From JAHEDH01 sp965364515 (GTDB taxonomy: Bacteria; Actinomycetota; Acidimicrobiia; Spongiisociales; ZC4RG35), in NCBI GenBank assembly GCA_965364515.1, contig CBDTXZ010000048.1, forward strand, positions 1 through 18,612: a stretch of DNA of 18,612 bases. Direction: 5' to 3'. A program made the translations under genes and the position numbers. The notes below the pieces were generated by a model. That model was not told the origin of the DNA, did not search any database, and worked only from the letters and a program-made list of their open reading frames with translations. This document shows, one piece after another, positions 7,230 to 13,400 of this stretch; position 1 is the stretch's first letter; each line of letters starts with the position of its first letter.

Positions 7230-7910
7230 CTACCGGCGATCGGGATCCTCGGCCTCGCCTGACGGCCGAACCTCGGCCACCGGGGTTTCCGATCGCAGAT
7301 CGATGACGATGTCCGGCTGGGGCTCCAGCACCGGTGCCTCTCGCTCGATCGTGAACGGGTTCGGCTTCCACATCCGGATGATCATGAATGCCGGTACCAG
7401 GAGATAGGCGCCGTTGGCCGCCAGGTAATACAGCGTGTTCGGCTCCACACAGCCGGGACACAGGCTCGGGTCGGCCCAGCCTTCGGTGGCGACCCGACCG
7501 AAGATCCCTTCGGACATGTAGGTGATCATCCCGTGGGTGAGCGCACCCCCGTAGACCAGCCCGAATGGGCGGATGCGGTCGACCCCGCGTACGAACCCAT
7601 AGATGAACACCACGTACAGGGGCAGCCAAATGAAGGCGGAGATCCACGCCGAGACCCGCACCTGGGGCGGGTTGACGATCAGCAGGGGGTCGGCGAGTCG
7701 AGCGTACGAGTCGTAGATGAAGCGCTCCACGGGATACGGGCTGTCCGGATCGAGAGCGCCGTTGAGCCCGTTCACCGAATCGGTGACGATGCTCGTGACG
7801 ATGAAGAACGAGAACGCAACGACGAAGAAGACATCGAGCTTTCGCTCACGAAGTGGAACCACCACCCGATCGGCCGGTGGAGTGACCCACCGCCGCACTG
7901 CGCTGCGCAT
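7230..7910 (-). CDS. TMEM97/EXPERA-like four-helix membrane protein
   Basis: This protein has 226 residues with about four membrane segments (roughly 26-44, 88-107, 113-132 and 158-178) and a charged, Pro/Glu-rich cytoplasmic tail. The order of motifs resembles eukaryotic TMEM97 (sigma-2 receptor, EXPERA fold, DUF2781): FFIVTSIVTD (D44), then YPVERF, then YARLADPLL (D74), NPP, a Pro-containing helix, YGFVRGVDRIRPFGLVYG with THGMIT, and finally GAYLLVPAFMIIRM before a short basic/aromatic stretch. D44 and D74 line up with Asp29 and Asp56 of the human protein as I remember it, the ligand-binding pair. TMEM97 is linked to sterol and cholesterol handling; a bacterial role is unknown, and lipid or hopanoid binding is speculation. 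Translation appears leaderless from 7910. The gene precedes a membrane histidine kinase by 37 nt. The homology is inferred by eye. Confidence 0.72.
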   Translation of the reverse strand: MRSAVRRWVTPPADRVVVPLRERKLDVFFVVAFSFFIVTSIVTDSVNGLNGALDPDSPYPVERFIYDSYARLADPLLIVNPPQVRVSAWISAFIWLPLYVVFIYGFVRGVDRIRPFGLVYGGALTHGMITYMSEGIFGRVATEGWADPSLCPGCVEPNTLYYLAANGAYLLVPAFMIIRMWKPNPFTIEREAPVLEPQPDIVIDLRSETPVAEVRPSGEAEDPDRR

Positions 7911-7922
7911 GGAGCGAGGCTA
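7911..7922 (-). promoter_or_regulatory. Leaderless promoter -10 element of the TMEM97-like gene
   Basis: The minus strand reads CCGGTAGCCTCGCTCCATG. TAGCCT (7922-7917) is separated by exactly six bases from the ATG, as in the CapA gene, and there is no Shine-Dalgarno sequence. The shared core is CGGTAGCCTC. No good -35 hexamer is visible. Confidence 0.55.
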
Positions 7923-7992
7923 CCGGACCGCGCCCGCCGGAGCGTCGCTCAGTGGGGGGCCTTCTCGAGAGAGGTGCTGTCGGCCCTCAGCC

Positions 7993-8031
7993 ATCGGCTG
8001 TCCAGAGGACTGATAGCCGATAGCTGATAGC
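7993..8031 (-). terminator. Imperfect hairpin and 7-bp tandem repeat behind the ABC operon
   Basis: ATCGGCT-GTCC (7993-8003) can pair with GGAC (8007-8010) and AGCCGAT (8015-8021). The loop is AGA and a 4-nt TGAT bulge interrupts the stem. This lies 30-60 nt beyond the stop of the ATPase gene and is a plausible end for that operon. The right arm overlaps three tandem heptamers, TGATAGC, CGATAGC and TGATAGC (8011-8031). No T-run follows. The rest of the 7923-8051 spacer shows nothing else I can support. Confidence 0.4.
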
Positions 8032-8051
8032 GGCGAGCCGCCAGGCGAGCC

Positions 8052-8798
8052 CTACAGAATCTGACTCAGGAAGAGCTTGGTGCGGTCGTGCTGGGGGTCG
8101 GTGAAGAAGTGCTCGGGAGTGCCCTCCTCGATGATCTGGCCCTGATCGAAGAACACCACGCGATCCGCGACCTCTCGGGCGAACCCCATCTCGTGGGTGA
8201 CCACCATCATGGTCATGCCCGACTGGGCCAGCTCCTTCATCGAGTCCAGCACTTCTTTGATCATCTCGGGGTCGAGTGCGGAGGTCGGCTCGTCGAACAG
8301 CATGATTCGTGGGTCCATGGCGAGAGACCGGGCGAGTGCAACGCGCTGCTGTTGGCCACCGGAGAGCTGGCCAGGGAACTTAGCGGCCTGTTCCCTGATC
8401 CCGACCCGATCCAGCAGATCCATGGCCTTGGTCTCTGCCTCGGCCTTGGTGCGCTTGCGCACCCACGTCTGGGCGAGGGTGACGTTCTGGAGGACGGTGA
8501 GATGGGGAAACAGGTTGAACTGCTGGAAGACCATGCCGACTTCAGAGCGGATCTTCTCGATGTTGCGGACGTCACCACTCAACTCGATGCCGTCGACGAT
8601 GATCCGGCCTTCCTGGTGCACCTCGAGTCGATTGATGCAGCGGATCCAGGTCGACTTGCCCGAGCCGGACGGGCCGATCACCACGACCACCTCTTGCTCC
8701 CCGACATCGGTGGTGACGCCACGGAGGGCCTGGAAGTCACCGAACCACTTCTTCACGCCATCGCAGACGATGATCGGTTCCTTGCCATTGCCTGTCAT
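8052..8798 (-). CDS. aapP: Amino-acid ABC transporter ATP-binding protein (AapP/GlnQ type)
   Basis: This protein has 248 residues, the usual length for polar amino-acid importer ATPases. The Walker A motif GPSGSGKST is at 42-50, the Q-loop is at FQQFNLFPH (Q92), the signature LSGGQQQR at 145-152, Walker B IMLFDEPTSALDP at 165-177 and the switch histidine at THEMG (H202). It would hydrolyse ATP on the cytoplasmic face to drive uptake through the two permeases encoded just upstream. AGGAG lies 9-10 nt before the ATG. The gene follows the second permease by 12 nt and is the last in the operon. The gene order and similarity point to the general L-amino-acid (Aap/Bzt) class; substrate range is inferred. 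Confidence 0.95.
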   Translation of the reverse strand: MTGNGKEPIIVCDGVKKWFGDFQALRGVTTDVGEQEVVVVIGPSGSGKSTWIRCINRLEVHQEGRIIVDGIELSGDVRNIEKIRSEVGMVFQQFNLFPHLTVLQNVTLAQTWVRKRTKAEAETKAMDLLDRVGIREQAAKFPGQLSGGQQQRVALARSLAMDPRIMLFDEPTSALDPEMIKEVLDSMKELAQSGMTMMVVTHEMGFAREVADRVVFFDQGQIIEEGTPEHFFTDPQHDRTKLFLSQIL

Positions 8799-8810
8799 CT
8801 GCTCATTCTC

Positions 8811-10553
8811 CTATCTGACGCCGACGCCGAGCTTCCGCTCGAGACGGAGGCTCGATCGACTGAACGTGAACGTGAACACCCAGTACACCGCTGCTGCAAA
8901 CACGAGGTTCTCGAGCTTGGTGCCGAGTGAGTCTGGCTGGCCCGGCACGATGTTGTTGGCGACCCGGAGGAAGTCGGCCAGGCCGATGATCGAGACAAGC
9001 GAGGTGTCCTTGAACAGCGAGATGATCTGACCGACGATTGCCGGGATCACGGCCCGGAGTGCCTGGGGAAGCGTGATGAGCATGGTCATCTGGGCGGTGG
9101 TCATCCCCATCGCCTTGGCGGCCTCGTACTGGCCCTTCGGGATCGACTGCAATCCCCCGCGGATGTTCTCGGCGAGGTACGCCGCCGCAAACAGGGTGAT
9201 GCCGATGATCGCAAGGAGGATGGCATCGGGCTGGAGTCCGGGTGGGAGGAAGTTGAGGACGCCGAAGCGGAAGAAGAAGAGCACGGTGATCAGCGGAACC
9301 CCTCGGATGAGTTCGATGTACCCAGTCGACATCAGCCGGAAGAGCGGCATCGTCGAGGTGCGCCCGAGTGCCATCAGGATGCCGAGCGGGAAGGCCAGCA
9401 GGATCGGAACGATGGCCAGCATGAACGTGAGGTTGAGGCCGGCGAAGTAGTTGTTGTTGGTCTCGAGGCCGGGAGTGCCGACTCCGATCGCGAACAGATA
9501 GAGCGTGACCAACACGACCCCGGTCCAGACCGCGAGGACCGCCCGTCGCCCCCGTTCACCCGAACCGAAGGTCGGCGTGGCCAGCGACAGCCCGGTGAGC
9601 AGCAACAGCAGGAACCTCGCTGCCATCGGGGCGGAGACGAACCAGATCGCAATGGTTGCGATGACGAGAAGGCCGTTCACCACTGCGGCAGCTTCACGGG
9701 TGGCTCTACTGACGAAGGCCACAGCGAGATATCCGACCACCGCAATCGGGATGATCCAGCCGGACCAATCGAAGACACGGTCCCACGGGATGTCCGGGGC
9801 GCGCTGCACGTGGAGATAGAGCACCGGGAGAGCGAAGAGCGCGAGCGCAACGACCGAGCGCTTCAGGACGGCACTCCCCATCGGCTGGATCAGCAGCCGG
9901 CCGATGGCAAAGGATCCAACTCCCACGGCCGTGACGATCGTCCACGGCACCTGCGTCGACGTCGCAATGGGGAGAACCCACAACACGACGAGGAAGGCCA
10001 CGATGGAGGTGCCGAGGACGAGCAGGACTGGAATGAACTCGTCGATGGCTCTATCGCCGAGCAACATCATCGCCCCCTGACCGAGGATCAGGAGCACGGC
10101 TCCGGCGATCAAGATCTCGGTTCGGGCTGCGAAGGTGGAGGGAGCGAACGCGGCAAGCACGAGCGCCGCGATCCCGGCACTGCGAACCGCCGCTGCGATC
10201 TTGCCCGGGCTGGTGCGGCCAACCGGCCTCCATGCAGCGGTTGCGAGGCCGGCAATGCCGGCGACGACTGCGAGCGATATCCACGTCCGCTCGATGTTCT
10301 CTCGCGGATACGAGCCGATGGCGTAGTTGGCAGAGTTACGCGGGATGACCTCCCATTGCCGCACCTCGTCTAGGAGGAAACCGATCGCCCCCCTCAGGAA
10401 GAGGAGGATCACTCCACCGACGAGGATCGTGAGCACCGAGCTTCCCCGACTGTAGAAGAGGTTCTTCCTGAGCCAGACCAGCACGCCCGGCTGGCTCGCC
10501 TCAGGAGGCGGCTCGGGCGGTACGAGGTGCCGGCTGACACGTGTCTCGACCAT
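8811..10553 (-). CDS. aapM: Amino-acid ABC transporter permease (AapM type), enlarged
   Basis: This protein has 580 residues. The C-terminal ~200 residues are a BPD_transp_1 permease domain of the His/Glu/Gln family. Its EAA loop begins at E477 (YEAAKAMGMTTAQM) and continues to the conserved LPQALRAVIPAIVGQ, which contacts the ATPase. Upstream, roughly residues 35-370 contain about ten further hydrophobic segments not needed for transport in shorter homologues; rhizobial AapM is, from memory, around 380 residues. The start ATG shares one base with the TGA of the first permease gene (TGATG), so translation is coupled. It would pair with the other permease to form the membrane channel. The extra N-terminal membrane block is the unusual point; its hydrophobic pattern continues smoothly with no frame break, so it is not an artefact of frameshifted neighbours. 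Confidence 0.9.
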   Translation of the reverse strand: MVETRVSRHLVPPEPPPEASQPGVLVWLRKNLFYSRGSSVLTILVGGVILLFLRGAIGFLLDEVRQWEVIPRNSANYAIGSYPRENIERTWISLAVVAGIAGLATAAWRPVGRTSPGKIAAAVRSAGIAALVLAAFAPSTFAARTEILIAGAVLLILGQGAMMLLGDRAIDEFIPVLLVLGTSIVAFLVVLWVLPIATSTQVPWTIVTAVGVGSFAIGRLLIQPMGSAVLKRSVVALALFALPVLYLHVQRAPDIPWDRVFDWSGWIIPIAVVGYLAVAFVSRATREAAAVVNGLLVIATIAIWFVSAPMAARFLLLLLTGLSLATPTFGSGERGRRAVLAVWTGVVLVTLYLFAIGVGTPGLETNNNYFAGLNLTFMLAIVPILLAFPLGILMALGRTSTMPLFRLMSTGYIELIRGVPLITVLFFFRFGVLNFLPPGLQPDAILLAIIGITLFAAAYLAENIRGGLQSIPKGQYEAAKAMGMTTAQMTMLITLPQALRAVIPAIVGQIISLFKDTSLVSIIGLADFLRVANNIVPGQPDSLGTKLENLVFAAAVYWVFTFTFSRSSLRLERKLGVGVR

Positions 10554-12070
10554 CAGCGTTCCACCAGTTTCAGCTTGCGGTTGTAGTAGTTCACGATGGA
10601 CGAGAGGGTCAGGCTGACCGTCAAGTAGAAGCCCATCCAGATGAGCAGGACCGGCAAATACTGACCACTCTGGTTGGCAAGCGTCGTCATGACTGCCACG
10701 ACCTCGGGGAACGCCACCGCGATCCCGAGCGACGTGTTCTTGGCCAGGTTGAGGTACTGGTTGCCGATGGGAGGCAGAATGATCCGCAGGGCTTGGGGCA
10801 ATACGACGAGACGCAGCAGCTGACTGCGCCGCAGCCCCATGGCGAGACCGGCCTCGGTCTGGCCTTTGGGAACGGCCAGGACGCCGCCACGAACGATCTC
10901 ACCGATGTTCGCCGCCGTGAACAGTGTGACACCCACCCAGAGGCCGAAGAACGCCGGGGTCATGGTCATACCCTGTGGCCCGATCGAGGCGAAGTTGGCG
11001 GGCCTCACGATCTCCGGTCTGCGGAACTCGAGAGGGCTGCCGGTACGGAGGAACTCGAACTTCTGGTCGAAGAATCCAAAGACGAACGACGTGGCGTCGG
11101 TGATCGCCTCGGTGAGCGCGGGGAGGAAGAGAAACACCAGCGCAGCCCCGAAGCCGACGACGCCGGCGAGGCCGATCCGGAAGTAGTCGTCATCCGTGAG
11201 TTTGCCCAGACCCGCCGGCGACCGAAGGGAGTCGAGAAACCGCCGGATCCACCGGACTGCGAGGAATACTGCGACCGCCGCGAACAGGATCTGCCACGCC
11301 AGCACGGGGATGGCCGACACGATCGCCTCGAGCAGTTGCCAGATCCAGCCGAGTGCGCCGGCGATGGGGTGAGCGAACCATCCGACCGCTGCGACGGCCA
11401 GGAACGCACCAAGCGCGTAGCGAGGTGCATGTGTGTTCTGGCCGGTCTGCTCGCGTAGTCGGTCTCGGCGGCGGTACATGTAGACGGCGGCGACCACGCC
11501 GAGGGCCAGGAAGGCGGCCCACTGCCAGAAGGTGTCGGTCGGGAAGAGCCAGGGCAGCGACACTCCGTTGCGGGTGAAGATGAGCCACACCGGCCCGGAG
11601 GCCTCGTTGGGGAGTTCCGGGAAGAAGAGGGAGCAGAGTAGAGCGAAGAAGATGATGAGGACGAGCAGCGGGATGTTGCGAATGATCTCGACGAAGACAG
11701 TGGCCGACTTCGACAACAGCCAGTTCGACGAAAGGCGGGAAACGCCGACGATGACACCCAGCACGCTGGCGGCGATGATGCCCGAGACCGTGACACGGAG
11801 CATGTTCACGATGCCCGTCGCAAGCGACTGGAGACCGTTCTCCGGAAGCGTGAAGATGCCCTCGGAGATCTGCGGGGCGGGGTCGGAGAGGAATCTGAAG
11901 GAGAACTCTCTACCTTGGGCATCCAGGTTCGTCGCTGCCTGCGAACCGAGCACCCAGAACAGCGCGATGATGCCAGCGAACACACCGAGTTGAGCAGCCC
12001 ACTTGAGGAACGTCTCGTTCCTCCAGAGTGGCGGCTTGCTCTGTGGCGCCGTGACCCGTTCAGTCGTCAT
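10553..12070 (-). CDS. aapQ: Amino-acid ABC transporter permease (AapQ type), enlarged
   Basis: This protein has 505 residues. The N-terminal membrane segment (about 25-43) is followed by a periplasmic stretch with FSFRFLSDPAPQISEG, typical of AapQ/BztB proteins. The permease core starts with NMLRVTVSGIIAASVLGVIVG and VEIIRNIPLLVLIIFF. An insert of about 180-330 carries extra hydrophobic segments and an Arg-rich loop. The core then resumes at VTLFTAANIGEIVRGG, and the EAA loop begins at E406 (EAGLAMGLRRSQ) and runs to LPQALRIILPP at 424-434. Rhizobial AapQ is, from memory, about 400 residues, so this version is enlarged. No Shine-Dalgarno sequence precedes the ATG, and a strong hairpin lies just upstream, so expression probably depends on read-through from the binding-protein gene. 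It overlaps the next permease gene by one base. Confidence 0.92.
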   Translation of the reverse strand: MTTERVTAPQSKPPLWRNETFLKWAAQLGVFAGIIALFWVLGSQAATNLDAQGREFSFRFLSDPAPQISEGIFTLPENGLQSLATGIVNMLRVTVSGIIAASVLGVIVGVSRLSSNWLLSKSATVFVEIIRNIPLLVLIIFFALLCSLFFPELPNEASGPVWLIFTRNGVSLPWLFPTDTFWQWAAFLALGVVAAVYMYRRRDRLREQTGQNTHAPRYALGAFLAVAAVGWFAHPIAGALGWIWQLLEAIVSAIPVLAWQILFAAVAVFLAVRWIRRFLDSLRSPAGLGKLTDDDYFRIGLAGVVGFGAALVFLFLPALTEAITDATSFVFGFFDQKFEFLRTGSPLEFRRPEIVRPANFASIGPQGMTMTPAFFGLWVGVTLFTAANIGEIVRGGVLAVPKGQTEAGLAMGLRRSQLLRLVVLPQALRIILPPIGNQYLNLAKNTSLGIAVAFPEVVAVMTTLANQSGQYLPVLLIWMGFYLTVSLTLSSIVNYYNRKLKLVER

Positions 12071-12084
12071 GAGAAGATATCGGT

Positions 12085-12115
12085 GCTGGTGGGGAGGTCG
12101 GACCTCCCCACCAGC
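12085..12115 (-). terminator. Intercistronic hairpin between binding-protein and permease genes
   Basis: GCTGGTGGGGAGGTC (12085-12099) and GACCTCCCCACCAGC (12101-12115) are perfect inverted repeats with one central base. In RNA this gives a stem of about 13 bp closed by a 5-nt loop. It sits 14 nt after the binding-protein stop and 14 nt before the first permease start, and no T-run follows on the minus strand. The likely role is partial termination, or 3' protection of the upstream mRNA, so that more binding protein than permease is made. Confidence 0.7.
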
Positions 12116-12129
12116 GTCGGTTCATTCGA

Positions 12130-13239
12130 TCAGCGGGCGGGCGGTGGGTAGAGGAGACCGCCGTCGCTCCACAGCGCGTTCAGACCACGCTCGAGGCCGA
12201 GGGGCCGCAAGTGACGATCGAACACTTCGGCGTAGTTGCCGACCTGGCTGATCACATCGAAGAACGCGGATGTCGGGATGCCCATGGCGGTCTGCAGCTC
12301 ACCTTCGCCACCGAGTAGACGTCCGATCTCCTCGTTGGCCGGATTCGCCTGCGCATCGGCGACGTTGCTGGAGTCGATCCCGGCTTCCTCGGCGATCAGC
12401 ATGGCGAAGATCGTCCAGGTGACGACATCACCGAACCGGGAGTTGTTCTGTGCCCAAGCGGGACCGAGTGGCTCCTTGGAGATCGGCACCTGCGGGAAGA
12501 TCGCCCAGCCTTCACCCTCCGGATCGACCGCCTTTCGGGACACGAGGCCGGAACCGTCGGTGGTCACCACCTGGCAGGCGCCCGACTTGAAGTTCTCCAT
12601 CACGATGTCGAAGTCTTCGAAGGTCTGCAGTGTGATGTTCACGCCGATGGCCTCTGCTGCCTCGGAGATGTTCTTCTCGGTGGTCGTTCCTGCGTTGGTG
12701 CAGACCGTTGCCCCCTCGATGTCGGCGAGCGCAGACGTGCTGCTGAATCCATCTTCGGCCTTGGCCATCAGCTGCTGACCGTCGTAGTAGGTGGTCGGGG
12801 CGAAGTCGAGACCGAGATCGGTGTCACGGGACTGCGTCCAGGTGGTGTTGCGACTGAGGAGGTCGATGAGTCCCGAGTTCACCGCCTCGAATCTGGCGGA
12901 AGCAGTCAAGGTCTCGAAACGAACCGCATCGGAATCGCCGAACAATGCGGCAGCCACCGCACGGCACAGGTCCACGTCGAAGCCGACGAGATCGCCTTCG
13001 GTGTTCCGCGAGCCGAAGCCTGGGAGCACCTCGTTCACCCCGCAGTTCAGCTCACCGCGGTCGAGCACGACGTCCAGAAGGTCTCCACCGTCGGTCTGGC
13101 TGCCGGTGTCACCCCCGCCTGCCGTCGTCTCGGTGGTGTCGCCACCGGCGGTCGTTGTCGTGGCCTCTTCTGCGTCACTACCGCACGCCGCCAACACGAG
13201 CGACAACACGGTCAGCAGCAGGATGAAACGGTTCCTCAT
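12130..13239 (-). CDS. aapJ: Amino-acid-binding lipoprotein of ABC importer (AapJ type)
   Basis: This protein has 369 residues. A lipoprotein signal peptide ends in the lipobox LAAC (Cys19). A Thr/Gly-rich spacer (about 25-52) leads to an SBP_bac_3 domain with recognisable elements: LNCGVNEVLPGFG, GFDVDLCRAVAAALFGD, RFEAVNSGLIDLLSRNTTWT, GATVCTNAGTTTEKN, and a C-terminal NYAEVFDRHLRPLGLERGLNALW. The last of these is characteristic of the AapJ/BztA general L-amino-acid-binding proteins. It would capture amino acids outside the membrane and deliver them to the two permeases. The start at 13239 is firm, because GGGAGGA lies six bases upstream and the signal peptide begins there; an open frame extending to 13686 is antisense-like noise inside dxs. 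The gene is first in the transporter operon, has an upstream candidate promoter and is followed by a strong hairpin. Confidence 0.95.
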   Translation of the reverse strand: MRNRFILLLTVLSLVLAACGSDAEEATTTTAGGDTTETTAGGGDTGSQTDGGDLLDVVLDRGELNCGVNEVLPGFGSRNTEGDLVGFDVDLCRAVAAALFGDSDAVRFETLTASARFEAVNSGLIDLLSRNTTWTQSRDTDLGLDFAPTTYYDGQQLMAKAEDGFSSTSALADIEGATVCTNAGTTTEKNISEAAEAIGVNITLQTFEDFDIVMENFKSGACQVVTTDGSGLVSRKAVDPEGEGWAIFPQVPISKEPLGPAWAQNNSRFGDVVTWTIFAMLIAEEAGIDSSNVADAQANPANEEIGRLLGGEGELQTAMGIPTSAFFDVISQVGNYAEVFDRHLRPLGLERGLNALWSDGGLLYPPPAR

Positions 13240-13245
13240 CCAAAT

Positions 13246-13252
13246 TCCTCCC
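13246..13252 (-). promoter_or_regulatory. Ribosome binding site fixing the start of the binding-protein gene
   Basis: The minus strand reads GGGAGGA followed by six bases and the ATG at 13239. It decides between this start and a frame that stays open for another 149 codons upstream. Confidence 0.85.
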
Positions 13253-13289
13253 TTGGGTTTCAAGTCAGTCCGGACGAACCGGAGCGCCG

Positions 13290-13336
13290 ACCATAGCCCC
13301 GCATTTGTGACGGGGTCGTGAATGGTGGGAACCATT
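13290..13336 (-). promoter_or_regulatory. Candidate promoter and small palindrome of the amino-acid transporter operon
   Basis: TATGGT (13295-13290 on the minus strand) is a reasonable -10 hexamer that would start transcription near 13283 and give a leader of about 44 nt. No clear -35 is seen. Just upstream is a perfect palindrome, AATGGT-GGGA-ACCATT (13321-13336), positioned near where an operator or activator site could act. One copy of the 8-mer TTGTGACG (13305-13312, plus strand) lies between them. Confidence 0.4.
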
Positions 13337-13344
13337 TTCGAGGA

Positions 13345-13395
13345 CGTTCTTGTGACGCGAACAGCGGCAATGTCGACGTTCCCGTCACAAGAACG
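13345..13395. repeat. 13-bp inverted repeat between dxs and the binding-protein gene
   Basis: CGTTCTTGTGACG (13345-13357) and CGTCACAAGAACG (13383-13395) are perfect inverted repeats. Inside them GAAC (13359-13362) and GTTC (13378-13381) can add four more pairs after a C/C mismatch, leaving a 15-nt loop. It begins 5 nt after the dxs stop, so it may terminate dxs. However, its core 8-mer TTGTGACG recurs alone at 13305-13312, close to the candidate promoter, which suggests a protein-binding site instead or as well. Confidence 0.6.
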
Positions 13396-13400
13396 GTCGA

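Noticed and set aside
13345..13395. Canonical CRP binding site
   Set aside because: The TGTGA and TCACA halves are 29 bases apart rather than six, so the standard site geometry is absent.
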